Shown: positions 1 through 8,168 of the stretch, in pieces
Layout of the letters: each line of letters opens with the position of its first letter
Numbering within the stretch: position 1 is the first letter of the stretch
Origin: Halorhabdus amylolytica
GTDB taxonomy: Archaea; Halobacteriota; Halobacteria; Halobacteriales; Haloarculaceae
DNA: 41,758 bases
Direction of reading: 5' to 3'
Assembly (NCBI RefSeq): GCF_004944975.1
Contig: NZ_SPQG01000001.1
Coordinates: 246,641-288,398 of the forward strand
Made by a program: the position numbers and the translations under genes
The notes under the pieces: model-generated
Databases searched by the model: none
Seen by the model: the letters and a program-made list of their open reading frames with translations, nothing else
What the model was told of the DNA's origin: nothing

Positions 1-8
1 ATACGATA

Positions 9-815
9 ATGACTGATATCGACGAAGTGCTGGGTTCCCTTTCCGCCGATTTGGACGCAGTCGTCCTCTTCAGTCCCGGGGCGGATCTCTACGAGCGGTT
101 GCTCGATGATCAACTGGTGATCGTCGTCAGCGACGAGGACGAACGGGCGGCCGAGCGGTTCGTCGAGTTGCCAGTGGAGTTCTCGGCACTGTCCGACCGG
201 ATTCGGTTCGGCATCGAAGGTGCGCTCGAACAGGAATACGTCACGGAGAACGACCAGTTGCTCTGTCTGGCGGCGACCTATGGCGACGATATGGACACGG
301 CCGTGCGGATTCGAGCCGGCGAGTTCACGGAGTCGGGCGTCTACGATCTGTTCGTCAATTCCCGTGCGGAGCCGGGTGTGATCCGGGATGTCGTGGAGGT
401 CGCGGTCGAACTCGGTAAGAAGGGCCAGAAGGGCAAGCCCGTCGGCGCACTGTTCGTCGTCGGCGACGCCGGGAAAGTCATGAACAAGTCCCGCCCATTG
501 TCCTACAACCCCTTCGAGAAGAGTCACGTCCACGTGGGCGATCCCATCGTGAACGTGATGCTCAAGGAGTTCTCGCGACTGGACGGTGCGTTCGTCATTA
601 GTGATGCGGGAAAGATCGTCTCGGCTTACCGATACCTCGAACCCTCGGCCGAGGGAGTGGACATCCCGAAGGGGCTGGGTGCCCGTCATATGGCGGCCGG
701 GGCGGTCACGCGGGATACCAATGCGACGGCGATCGTCCTCTCGGAGAGTGACGGACTGGTCCGGGCATTCAAGGGCGGTGAGTTGATCCTCGAACTCGAT
801 CCGGAGGAGTACTGA
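9..815 (+). CDS. dacZ: Diadenylate cyclase DacZ (c-di-AMP synthase)
   Basis: 268 aa. Condenses two ATP into the second messenger cyclic di-AMP in the cytoplasm. The C-terminal half is a DisA_N/DAC domain. The DGA motif is at residues 192-194 (LDGAFVISDAGKI), and GARHMAA (about 224-230) stands where the family has its Arg-His motif. SESDGLVRAF (about 245-254) forms the rest of the nucleotide site. The N-terminal 115 residues are the acidic domain found in archaeal DacZ, and there is no membrane segment, unlike bacterial CdaA. The TGA stop shares its A with the ATG of the channel gene at 815, so the two are almost certainly co-translated. Only 8 bases precede the start in the window, so the promoter is not visible. 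c-di-AMP is known from Haloferax volcanii DacZ, where it is linked to osmotic control; a link to the neighbouring channel is inference. Confidence 0.93.
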   Translation: MTDIDEVLGSLSADLDAVVLFSPGADLYERLLDDQLVIVVSDEDERAAERFVELPVEFSALSDRIRFGIEGALEQEYVTENDQLLCLAATYGDDMDTAVRIRAGEFTESGVYDLFVNSRAEPGVIRDVVEVAVELGKKGQKGKPVGALFVVGDAGKVMNKSRPLSYNPFEKSHVHVGDPIVNVMLKEFSRLDGAFVISDAGKIVSAYRYLEPSAEGVDIPKGLGARHMAAGAVTRDTNATAIVLSESDGLVRAFKGGELILELDPEEY

Positions 816-1597
816 TGGCCGACATCGCAGAATTGCTCCGGACACTGTTCTCTGAGGAGACGGCGGTGACAGTCGCGATCATCGTCCTATTAGTCGGCGC
901 GGTCGCAGGGTATCTCGTCTGGCGGGGAACGCGGACCCTCCTGTTGAGACTCGAGGTCGACGAGGCCGTCGAGGGGACCGTTTTCGACAGAACGATGCGG
1001 AATTTCGGGTTCTCGACGGTCGGGCTGTTGGCGCTGCTGTCAGCGATGTTCGTCTACGTGCTGGCGGTGTTCATCGCCCTCCAGGTGGCCCAACTGATGA
1101 ACACCCAGATGTTCTGGACGCGCTTGATGGAGTACCTCCCGCGGCTGTTCATCGCTGCACTGGTCGTGATCCTGGGCCTGGTGGTCGGCGACAAGGCCTC
1201 CCTGGCGGTGAGCGAGCGTCTCAAGAGTATCAAACTTCCTGAGGTGACGCTGCTGCCATCGTTGGTCAAATACAGTATCTTTTACGTGGCGGCCCTGGTC
1301 GCGCTGGGCCAACTCGGCGTGGCCACCACGGCACTGGTCGTCTTGCTCGCAGTCTACGCCTTCGGTCTGCTGTTTTTGGCCGGGCTGGCCTTCCGGGACC
1401 TGCTCCGTGCTGGGGCCGCCGGGATGTACCTCCTGCTGTCGGAACCCTACAGCATCGGTGACGAGGTCGAGATCGACGGCAATCGTGGCATCGTCCAGGA
1501 GATCGACGTCTTCGTCACCCATATCGAGAACGAGGACACCGAGTTCATCATCCCGAACCAGCGTGTCCTGCGCTCGGGGATCACGCGTATCCGCTGA
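815..1597 (+). CDS. MscS-family mechanosensitive channel, short form
   Basis: 260 aa membrane protein. Hydrophobic segments lie near residues 14-34, 65-90, 108-128 and 148-190. They are followed by the start of the MscS beta domain (SIGDEVEIDGNRGIVQEID, then ENEDTEFIIPNQRVL). The chain ends at about residue 260, directly after the beta domain, so the C-terminal alpha/beta vestibule of full MscS channels is missing. The stop is clean and the gene looks intact, so this is probably the natural length of this subfamily. MscS proteins release ions or small solutes when membrane tension rises. Its start overlaps the stop of dacZ by one base, which suggests coupled synthesis with the c-di-AMP cyclase and a shared osmotic role. 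Family call is solid; gating and ligand control are unknown. Confidence 0.85.
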   Translation: MADIAELLRTLFSEETAVTVAIIVLLVGAVAGYLVWRGTRTLLLRLEVDEAVEGTVFDRTMRNFGFSTVGLLALLSAMFVYVLAVFIALQVAQLMNTQMFWTRLMEYLPRLFIAALVVILGLVVGDKASLAVSERLKSIKLPEVTLLPSLVKYSIFYVAALVALGQLGVATTALVVLLAVYAFGLLFLAGLAFRDLLRAGAAGMYLLLSEPYSIGDEVEIDGNRGIVQEIDVFVTHIENEDTEFIIPNQRVLRSGITRIR

Positions 1598-1611
1598 GTC
1601 GATCCGTTCGT

Positions 1612-2136
1612 TCAGGCGTCAGTACTCCGATCTTCAGATTCGACGACCTCAGCGGGCACGCCCATGACTGTCGCGCCCGCCGGCACGTCCTCGGTCACCA
1701 ACGAGTTAGCGGCGACCTGCGCGTCGGCCCCGACGTGGACACCCGGGAGGACGATCGCACCCGCGCCGATCATCGCGCGTTCGCCGATCACAACCTCGCC
1801 CGTCCGGTACTCGTCCTGGAGATATTCGTGACAGAGTAGCGTCGCGTCGTAGCCGACGATGGCGTCGTCTTCGAGGACAAGCAGGTCAGGCCAGAGCATG
1901 TCCGGCGTCGCGCCGAACGCCAGCGCAACCCCGTCGCCGACGTCAGCACCGAGCGCACGCAGGACGGCGTTTTTCAGGCGAACGCTGGGTGCCAGCCTGA
2001 GAAACCAGATGATCGCGGGGACGACGAGCATCCAGAGCGGGTTTCGCGTCCGGATCCAGTGACGCAGGGAGTTCCGCGATCCGGGAACCTCGTTGCGCTC
2101 GAGGCGGTCGTGTCGCGAGGGCACGTCGTCGCTCAC
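1612..2136 (-). CDS. Hexapeptide-repeat acyltransferase (LbetaH family)
   Basis: 174 aa. The second half is a left-handed beta helix with imperfect hexapeptide repeats (VVIGERAMIGAGAIVLPGVH). It ends in the GVPAEVV motif typical of maltose/galactoside/virginiamycin O-acetyltransferases. A His in LLCHEYL (about residue 102) is the likely catalytic base. Residues 33-50 are hydrophobic and may sit on or in the membrane. It would transfer an acetyl group from acetyl-CoA to a sugar or similar hydroxyl or amine; the acceptor cannot be read from sequence. It lies 75 nt downstream of dabA on the same strand, so read-through from the dab operon is possible. It converges with the MscS-like gene, leaving only 14 nt between the stops. 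Confidence 0.8.
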   Translation of the reverse strand: MSDDVPSRHDRLERNEVPGSRNSLRHWIRTRNPLWMLVVPAIIWFLRLAPSVRLKNAVLRALGADVGDGVALAFGATPDMLWPDLLVLEDDAIVGYDATLLCHEYLQDEYRTGEVVIGERAMIGAGAIVLPGVHVGADAQVAANSLVTEDVPAGATVMGVPAEVVESEDRSTDA

Positions 2137-2211
2137 GTCCCCTGCTTGGTCGGCGGCCGTAATGAATAACGTGGGCCCGACCGTCAGGGACGGCGGCAGC
2201 GACCGGATGGT

Positions 2212-4668
2212 TCAGTCGTCCGCGGCGGCGGGCGCCTCCGGCATCTCTGGACGGTGTGCTTCCGGTTCGGTGATCGGACGCCACTCAAGATGTTCCTCGT
2301 AGTGGAAGACACGGTGACCCTGACTCGGATCGACGACCGACAGCGAAAGCCAGTCGTTGTCCAGCAGTTCGGTCACCTCGTCGTGGTCGGCCAGCACCTC
2401 GGTGACGCGCTCGACCGGCGCGTGGACGACCGTCGAGAGGCGGAGCGGTTGGTGATACGGGCGGTCGAAAGAAGCCAGCAGCGATTGGGAGGGGAGCCCG
2501 GTCATCAGGTCGCCGCCGTTGCCCTGATAGACGCCGACGTTCCCGACGGGGTTGTGGGTGATCTTCGACCCGCTGCCGTAGACAGCGTTGTCGACCGTCG
2601 AGAAGTAATACTGGGCGTTGATCCACTGCGTGACGATCAACGGGCCAGTGAGAATCGCTTCTAGGGCATCGCCCTCTGGGTCGGTCGACCAGTCGTAGGA
2701 GTGCAGGAAGGCCCGGCCGTCGAGGTCGAGGTCGCTCGTGAGTTCACGCGGCCCGACGACAAAGCCGGCGTTACCGGCCAGTCCCCACTCGGGGCGCGTC
2801 TCCGCCCAGTCGGCGGCGCGGCGTTCGGTCTCACTGACGGCTGCTCCGCCGGCGTCTGTCGGCGCGACGCGCTCGGCGGCGGCGTGCTCCCGCGCGGTGG
2901 CCAGGTCCCCACGCAACTCGGCGAGATCCTCGGCGTGGCTCTCGGGGATTGCGTCGTCGAACAGTTCGATCTCGTCGGTCGTCGTGTTGTGCTCGCCCGC
3001 GAGAAAGGCGGTGTCCTCGGGGATTTCGATACCGCGGTCGGCCAGTGCCGTCCGGACCGCGGGATCGTTACAGATCGCGGCGAGAACGCGGGCGTTCGGC
3101 CCGCCCGGGTTGCCGGCGCAGGCTCCACAGTCCAGACTCGAGTCGTGGGGGTTGTTGGCCGTTTCGCTCGCGTGACCGACGAAGGCGACGAGGCGGCCGA
3201 AGGTCTCGATGCCCATCAACTCGAAGGCTGTCGCGGCGTACTCGACCTTTTCGTCGTGGGTCAGCCCGACTGGAAGGTCGCCGGCGTAAGTGTGCTGGTG
3301 GTCGAGAAGTGGATCACAGAACTCGTGGTCGTCCGGCACCACGTCCTCGGCGGTGTCGAACAGTTCCTGAAGCCGCTGGGGGAAGAGCGTCCGGGCCGTG
3401 AGTGCTAGCCCGTACCCGCCGCCGGCGTTCTCGACGAACCCGAAGGCGGTGGCCGGGTTCGTCTTCAGCGTCTCGACGAGTTCGCCGGCCGCTTCACGGA
3501 TCCCTGACCAGCGATCGTAGCTCGTCCGTTCGGGGCCCTCGACCGGCATCTCGGTGATGCGGTGCGCCGGATCGACGATGGGCGGACAGCCAGCAACCGA
3601 TACCTCGGCATCGTAGCCCCGGTATTCCATCGGGACGCCGAAAAAGCCAGCGTAGCCGTGGGTTTCGTACTCGCCGACGGCCTCGACGTGACGGCGGATG
3701 ACCTCCGACCGGGTGTCGATGCAGAAGACCAGTTGTGCGTCCGGGCGAGCCGACGAATTGCTTTCAGTAATGGACTCGCTCTGGGCGGCGACGTTGTCGA
3801 CGAGCTCGGCTCGATAACTCCGCTCCCAGGCGGCCAGGAACGCCGCGGCGAGGTCGTCGGTCGCGTCGCGCTGGGTGCCGTCCTGACCCGTCGAGGGGGC
3901 AACGTCGGCGTCGAAGGCGTCCAGTAGGGCGAGGCGGGCGGCGAGATAGCCAGCCAGCGTGATGGGATACCGGGACTGCCAGACACCCCCCTCGGCACGC
4001 TGTTTGATCAACCCCGTCCAGCCGGGCAGCGCGGCCAGTTGTTCCTCGAAGAGCGGTGCCCACTGACTCTCCGGGTACTGCTCCAGGACGGCCTCGATGG
4101 CTTCGATGGGTTCCTCGGGAAGGTCAATGACGAGCCCTTCCTGGGGGATCTGACCGTCGTGTTCGGCCACCTCGCAGAACGCGGCGTAGAACCCGTTCTC
4201 GCGGCCTGGCATCGACCATGCGGCCTGCCCCTCGTCGAGAAACGCCGAGAGCCACTTCGAAAGCACGTGATCGACGTGTTCGACAGCGTCGTCCGGCGTC
4301 TCACCCTCGCTGTCTGCGTCCTGCGTATCGTCCTCAATGTCGGTATCCATCCGTTCGAGCGCGGTCTCCGGGTCGATCTCGTGGCCGCGCTCAGAGAGTT
4401 CGGCCCTGAGGATTTCGCGGTCGATCCGGCCGTCCGCGAGTGCCGCCCGGAACGTCTCGGGACGCGGATACCCACGACCGCCGAGCAGATCCGCCGCCTG
4501 CCGGACTGCCTCCTCGAACGGCACGTCTTCGAACCCCGAGAGGGGGTTGGCCGTGACGAAGGAGTGGATCGGCCACACCGACCCGACGGTGGTCGCTGCC
4601 TTCTCGATGCTCGCTTCGATCGATGTCGGGCCATTCGTCGTCTCTTCGATCGAGGTGTTACTGCTCAT
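2212..4668 (-). CDS. dabA: DabA, inorganic carbon accumulation subunit (UPF0753/DUF2309)
   Basis: 818 aa, the usual length of DabA. In bacteria DabA is the soluble, zinc-containing, carbonic-anhydrase-like half of the DAB complex. It is thought to hydrate CO2 to bicarbonate one way, driven by the cation gradient through DabB. All four beta-CA-like zinc positions are visible: Cys316 and Asp318 in FCIDTRSE (with Arg320), His499 in FVGHASE and Cys514 in SLDCGACAG. The 15-residue His-to-Cys spacing matches the characterised Halothiobacillus protein. An acidic insert lies at about residues 108-130 (IEDDTQDADSEGETPDD), as expected for a halophile. The start codon overlaps the last 11 bases of dabB, so the two are translationally coupled with dabB first. 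The family call is very secure; function in an archaeon is inferred. Confidence 0.93.
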   Translation of the reverse strand: MSSNTSIEETTNGPTSIEASIEKAATTVGSVWPIHSFVTANPLSGFEDVPFEEAVRQAADLLGGRGYPRPETFRAALADGRIDREILRAELSERGHEIDPETALERMDTDIEDDTQDADSEGETPDDAVEHVDHVLSKWLSAFLDEGQAAWSMPGRENGFYAAFCEVAEHDGQIPQEGLVIDLPEEPIEAIEAVLEQYPESQWAPLFEEQLAALPGWTGLIKQRAEGGVWQSRYPITLAGYLAARLALLDAFDADVAPSTGQDGTQRDATDDLAAAFLAAWERSYRAELVDNVAAQSESITESNSSARPDAQLVFCIDTRSEVIRRHVEAVGEYETHGYAGFFGVPMEYRGYDAEVSVAGCPPIVDPAHRITEMPVEGPERTSYDRWSGIREAAGELVETLKTNPATAFGFVENAGGGYGLALTARTLFPQRLQELFDTAEDVVPDDHEFCDPLLDHQHTYAGDLPVGLTHDEKVEYAATAFELMGIETFGRLVAFVGHASETANNPHDSSLDCGACAGNPGGPNARVLAAICNDPAVRTALADRGIEIPEDTAFLAGEHNTTTDEIELFDDAIPESHAEDLAELRGDLATAREHAAAERVAPTDAGGAAVSETERRAADWAETRPEWGLAGNAGFVVGPRELTSDLDLDGRAFLHSYDWSTDPEGDALEAILTGPLIVTQWINAQYYFSTVDNAVYGSGSKITHNPVGNVGVYQGNGGDLMTGLPSQSLLASFDRPYHQPLRLSTVVHAPVERVTEVLADHDEVTELLDNDWLSLSVVDPSQGHRVFHYEEHLEWRPITEPEAHRPEMPEAPAAADD

Positions 4669-6214
4669 TGTATTCTCCTTTGGAAGTCAGAAGGGTGCTC
4701 GTCGGCGGCTGACTCGCGTTCAACAGCGCGACGTAGAGCCGCCGGCTGCGTTCGACAATTCCGGTCTCCATGGCGACGTACGCCAGGAGGAAGCCGACGG
4801 CGACGACAACGTGGACGACGGTCAGTTCGGTCGCCGCCGTCACGATCGGGAGGTCGCTCAGGAGCGCCGAAATCGTCGAATAGACCAGCGCGTAGATCGT
4901 GATGGCCGGCAGGAAGACCGTGGGGATCGCCCCGTACCGGAACGCCGCCGGCAGTGACGCCCGGGCGACGACACTACGGGCCGCGTGCAGCGTCGTGACG
5001 ACCACGATCAGCGCGAGGACGAGCCCGCCGTCGAGGTGGGTGCCCTTGCCAGTCAGGATCGCGAACAGCGCGCCGCCGGCGATCCCGGTCAGAAGCGTGA
5101 TGGCGACCCCGACGAGGTCCAGCCCGTGGACAGTCCCGTCGTCCGGACTGGTGTGTTCGATCCGTGCGCCGGCGCTCAAGAAATGATAGGCCTTGTAGAA
5201 GCCGTGGAGAACGAGGTGGGTGATCGCGGCCCCGAAGAAGCCGAGGCCGGCCTGCATGATCATGAAGCCCATCTGTCCGACCGTCGAGCACGCCAGTTCA
5301 CCCTTGACGTCCGACTGGACGGCTTTGAGGAGTTTGCCGAGGATCGCGCTGGTCGCGCCGGCGACGACGATCGCGAGCATGAACGTCGGCTCGACGGTGA
5401 GTACCGGGGCGAACCGGATCAGCAGGATGCCGCCCGCGTTGACGAATCCCGCGTGCATCAGCGCCGATGCCGGCGTGGGCGCGGTCATCGAGGCCAGCAA
5501 CCAGGTGTGAAAGGGAATCAGGGCGGACTGGATCATCGCCGCGAGGACGAGAGCCACCGCAGCGACCAACCACACCGGACCCGCGATCCCCTCGGCTGCC
5601 GCGGCGACGCCCGAAACCGTCGTCGCGCCGGTCGCCAACCACAGTGTTGCGAGTGCGATCCCGAGCAACGCAGTGCTCGCCAGGAAGTGCCGGCGGGCGA
5701 CCTTCGCGGCCGTCTGTGCCTGGTTCCAGCCGTCGATCAGGCCGATCAACTCCGCCATCACCAGCCCCATCGCCAGCCACAGCACCCACAAGAGGGCGAC
5801 ATGGTCGGCCGCGACGAGCCCCATCACGATCGCCGTGAACCCGAACACGGCGGCGAAGAAGGCCGTCTCGTGGGCGTTGCCCGTCATGTACCGGCGCGAG
5901 TAGCTGTGCACGATCCCGCTGAAGAAGGTGACCACTACCCACAGCAGGACGGTCAGCCCGTCGACCGCGAACAGGCCAGGAGCCTCCCACGAAACACCGA
6001 ATCGGACTCGCGCGGCGAGGAAGGCAACGCTGGCGGCGAACAGCGTCCAGGTGAGCCACGTCAGTGCGACGGGCACGACCGGCGAGTCCGCCGTCGTGTC
6101 CGGGAGCGCTCCGACCGTCGGTTTCGAGGTGCGTCCTGCCATCGTTCGATCCTCACGACCGTCGCGGTTGCCGAGGTGACCCTGCGATCCGTTTGCGGTC
6201 GTATTCAACCCCAA
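4658..6214 (-). CDS. dabB: DabB, NuoL/MrpA-like membrane subunit of the DAB complex
   Basis: 518 aa from this ATG. A second Met at 6142 (MAGRTSKP) would give 494 aa, and the 24 residues between are hydrophilic, so the shorter start is quite possible. The protein is hydrophobic almost throughout, with a dozen or more membrane segments. It belongs to the proton-conducting NuoL/MrpA family: ASALMHAGFVNAGG, LLKAVQSDVKGELACSTVGQ and LHGFYKAYHFLSAG carry the conserved His and Lys residues of the ion path. It is shorter than NuoL and stands with dabA rather than in a complex I or Mrp operon, which identifies it as DabB. It would supply cation flow that powers CO2 hydration by DabA. The AT-rich stretch 6225-6300 upstream probably holds the operon promoter. 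Confidence 0.88.
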   Translation of the reverse strand: MGLNTTANGSQGHLGNRDGREDRTMAGRTSKPTVGALPDTTADSPVVPVALTWLTWTLFAASVAFLAARVRFGVSWEAPGLFAVDGLTVLLWVVVTFFSGIVHSYSRRYMTGNAHETAFFAAVFGFTAIVMGLVAADHVALLWVLWLAMGLVMAELIGLIDGWNQAQTAAKVARRHFLASTALLGIALATLWLATGATTVSGVAAAAEGIAGPVWLVAAVALVLAAMIQSALIPFHTWLLASMTAPTPASALMHAGFVNAGGILLIRFAPVLTVEPTFMLAIVVAGATSAILGKLLKAVQSDVKGELACSTVGQMGFMIMQAGLGFFGAAITHLVLHGFYKAYHFLSAGARIEHTSPDDGTVHGLDLVGVAITLLTGIAGGALFAILTGKGTHLDGGLVLALIVVVTTLHAARSVVARASLPAAFRYGAIPTVFLPAITIYALVYSTISALLSDLPIVTAATELTVVHVVVAVGFLLAYVAMETGIVERSRRLYVALLNASQPPTSTLLTSKGEYNEQ

Positions 6215-6393
6215 CTGAGAACAGATTGTGTGTTAAATCTACCTATAGTCACAAAACGTTCGATAAAACAGAATTGTAGAACATTATGTTTTGTAAGTTA
6301 CGGAAGAAGGATCTGGTGATGACGGCTTGTCAGCGGCTGTCTGTGATCGGACGACTGACGGAACAGGCACGCGGCCAGCCTGGAGAACGGGTT

Positions 6394-6879
6394 CTAGGAG
6401 GTGTCTTCGGTCACTGATCTGGTATCGAACTTGCCGAATGGCGTGGTCTCGTGGGTCCGGACGAGCACTTCGTCAGCGACGGTCACGCCCATGTCCAGCA
6501 GTTCCTGTGCGACGGGAGTGATGTCGCTGTCGGACTCACCGACGACGGTGACGAGCAGGTTCTGTTCGCCGGTGACCAGTTCCTGGACCGAGACGACTCC
6601 GTCGATAGCCAGAATGTCGGGGATGAGGTCGCCGCGTTCGGGGATCGACGCGGTACAGTACAGCAACATCCTGAGCGGGTAGCCAGACTGCTGATAGTCG
6701 ACACTGGCACGATATCCTTTGATCACGTCGTCAGTTTCGAGGCGCTGGATGCGCTTGCGGACGGTGCTGTCCGAGGTCCCGGTTCGCTCCGCGATATCCC
6801 CCGAGGACGTGTTCCGGGCGTCCTCCTGGAGGGCATACAGGATGGCCCTGTCCACGTCGTCGATTTCCTCCTCGGTCAT
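6394..6879 (-). CDS. Lrp/AsnC-family transcriptional regulator
   Basis: 161 aa. An N-terminal winged helix-turn-helix spans about residues 1-55 (DVDRAILYALQEDARN, then SDSTVRKRIQRLE). An RAM/AsnC-type alpha-beta effector domain follows to about residue 145 (VVSVQELVTGEQNLLVTVVGE). Archaeal proteins of this type bind DNA as dimers or octamers and often sense amino acids or other small metabolites. It lies between dabB (180 bp downstream, same strand) and the divergent carbonic anhydrase gene, with which it shares a 99-bp intergenic region. That position makes it the best candidate regulator of the carbon locus and of itself. The effector cannot be read from sequence. Confidence 0.88.
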   Translation of the reverse strand: MTEEEIDDVDRAILYALQEDARNTSSGDIAERTGTSDSTVRKRIQRLETDDVIKGYRASVDYQQSGYPLRMLLYCTASIPERGDLIPDILAIDGVVSVQELVTGEQNLLVTVVGESDSDITPVAQELLDMGVTVADEVLVRTHETTPFGKFDTRSVTEDTS

Positions 6880-6978
6880 ACCGGTGTGTCGAGGAGGGAG
6901 CCACTTACCTTTGTACGTTGTCCGGAAGCGGGGGCGGAAATCTCAACCTCTAAACCGCCGGCAGGGTTGTGCTCGCGT

Positions 6979-7659
6979 ATGGACGACGTCTTCGAATCCA
7001 TGCTCGCCGGCAACGAGCAACACGCGCGGTCGTTCGACGACCGCTTCGGCGGTCTTCAGGACGGCCAGCGGCCCGAAGCGGTGACCGTCTGCTGCTCGGA
7101 CTCCCGAGTGCTCCAGGACCACATGTGGGGCACTGACGACCCAGGACACCTGTTCACGTGCGGGAACATCGGGAACCGCGTCGTCCAGCGCGTCGACGGC
7201 GACACCGTCGTCTCCGGTGACGTGCTCTATCCGATCGCCCACACGGGTACCGAAACGGTCGTCGTCGTCGGACACACGGGCTGTGGCGCGGTCACCGCTA
7301 CGTACGACCATCTGACTGATGGCCTCGAGGAACCACCGGGGATCGAACACTGCGTCGACATCTTGGCTCCCGCCCTCGAGTCCGGGATGGAGAACCTCCC
7401 GGACGGCCTCGATCGTGAGGGAACGATCAATCACCTCGTCGAGTACAATGTCGACCGGCAGATCGAGGCGCTCGAAGAGAGCGACCACGTTCCCGATGAC
7501 ACTGCCCTCGTCGGCGTCGTCTACGACTTCCAGGACATCTACACCGACCGCCGCGGCGAGGTCCATGTCATCAACGTCGACGGCGAGACCGATCCGGAGA
7601 CGCTTCGGGAGTCGTCTCCGGAGATCGAGTCACGGATTCGTCGGCTATGGACGTACTAA
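6979..7659 (+). CDS. Beta-class carbonic anhydrase
   Basis: 226 aa. Interconverts CO2 and bicarbonate in the cytoplasm. The zinc and catalytic residues are all present: Cys39-Ser-Asp41-Ser-Arg43 (CCSDSRV) and His99 and Cys102 in VGHTGCGAV. GNIGNRV (about 62-68) and the late YDFQDIYTDRRGEVHVIN are also family features. The ATG at 6979 is preferred because it begins 38 residues before the zinc Cys, as usual; a longer upstream reading frame runs back through the regulator gene and is an artefact. It is divergent from the Lrp-type regulator. CTCTAAACC about 30 nt upstream is a weak TATA candidate. Together with dabB-dabA it makes a two-enzyme inorganic-carbon locus. It would re-equilibrate bicarbonate with CO2 for carboxylases, which is inference. 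Confidence 0.93.
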   Translation: MDDVFESMLAGNEQHARSFDDRFGGLQDGQRPEAVTVCCSDSRVLQDHMWGTDDPGHLFTCGNIGNRVVQRVDGDTVVSGDVLYPIAHTGTETVVVVGHTGCGAVTATYDHLTDGLEEPPGIEHCVDILAPALESGMENLPDGLDREGTINHLVEYNVDRQIEALEESDHVPDDTALVGVVYDFQDIYTDRRGEVHVINVDGETDPETLRESSPEIESRIRRLWTY

Positions 7660-7661
7660 GG

Positions 7662-7700
7662 GGAACATGTCCTATTCGAAATAGCTGTACCGCATGTTCC
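7662..7700. terminator. Nested inverted repeat between convergent genes
   Basis: An outer 8-bp inverted repeat (GGAACATG at 7662-7669, CATGTTCC at 7693-7700) encloses an inner 5-bp stem (CTATT at 7672-7676, AATAG at 7680-7684) with a CGA loop. It begins 3 nt after the stop of the carbonic anhydrase gene and lies 45 nt before the end of the convergent toxin gene. It could be a transcript 3'-end structure for either gene. No long U-tract follows, so an RNA-stability or regulatory role is equally possible. Confidence 0.4.
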
Positions 7701-7744
7701 TGGTTTCGCCGCTGCCGACGTTGTATATCATGTCTCTCCTCACG

Positions 7745-8161
7745 CTATGATGTGTCGAACGCGTCGATAACGGCACTCGTCGAATACGTTTCGACGACGG
7801 CTTGCTCGTCGAAATCGGAGTCGTCACTCCAGATGGCGGCATCGCTGGCGAGGGCACACGCGACGTATAGCACGTCGTCCGGGTCGACTTCGCCGATCGC
7901 TTCCGCAGCTTCCTCGATGAACAGATGGAACTCTGTGACGGGAACAACCTCGATGTACTGAAAGAGAAGGTCGACGAACTGCTGTACTCGCTGTCGTGTC
8001 ATTCCGGACTTCTCGGCGATCAGGTTCTCGTAGTTCTCGATCTCGTCGGACACGAACCCGGGCGTCAGTAGATTCGGCTCGAGCGTGACGATGAGTTCCC
8101 GTGTTTTCGAGTCAGCGATGAGTGCCGAGATGACGACGTTGGCGTCGACGACCAGCTTCAT
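7745..8161 (-). CDS. PIN-domain toxin, VapC-like ribonuclease
   Basis: 138 aa from the ATG at 8161; a longer frame upstream overlaps the antitoxin and is rejected. It is a PIN domain with the acidic metal-binding residues in place: Asp6 in VVDANVVIS, Glu40, Asp93/Asp96 in VDPDDVLYVA and Asp114/Asp116 in WSDDSDF. VapC toxins cleave RNA, commonly tRNA or rRNA, with Mg2+ or Mn2+. The ORF begins 7 nt after the stop of a small ribbon-helix-helix gene, the standard antitoxin-toxin order. WSDDSDF in place of the common W(T)(N)D.DF fits the COG1569-type PIN branch. Target RNA unknown. Confidence 0.85.
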   Translation of the reverse strand: MKLVVDANVVISALIADSKTRELIVTLEPNLLTPGFVSDEIENYENLIAEKSGMTRQRVQQFVDLLFQYIEVVPVTEFHLFIEEAAEAIGEVDPDDVLYVACALASDAAIWSDDSDFDEQAVVETYSTSAVIDAFDTS

Positions 8162-8168
8162 ACAGCGG

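Noticed and set aside
1612-2136. The hexapeptide protein downstream of dabA as a gamma-class carbonic anhydrase, which shares the left-handed beta helix.
   Set aside because: The metal-binding histidine pattern of gamma-CA is not visible, while the C-terminal GVPAEVV and LLCHEYL motifs fit O-acetyltransferases.
2661-3128. Arg/Pro-rich frames inside many genes of this window.
   Set aside because: Their basic composition is opposite to the acidic proteome. They are frame shadows of real genes.
4039-4902. Long plus-strand frames antisense to dabA and dabB.
   Set aside because: In GC-rich halophile DNA antisense frames stay open by codon bias. They lack domains, and the minus-strand genes explain the sequence fully.
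6451-6978. N-terminal extension of the carbonic anhydrase.
   Set aside because: It runs antisense through the Lrp-type regulator, and the family normally begins about 35-40 residues before the zinc cysteine.
7677-7688. A 12-bp word (CGAAATAGCTGT) shared with 41692-41703, as a possible element end.
   Set aside because: Chance matches of 12 bases are expected many times in 41 kb and the flanks do not align.
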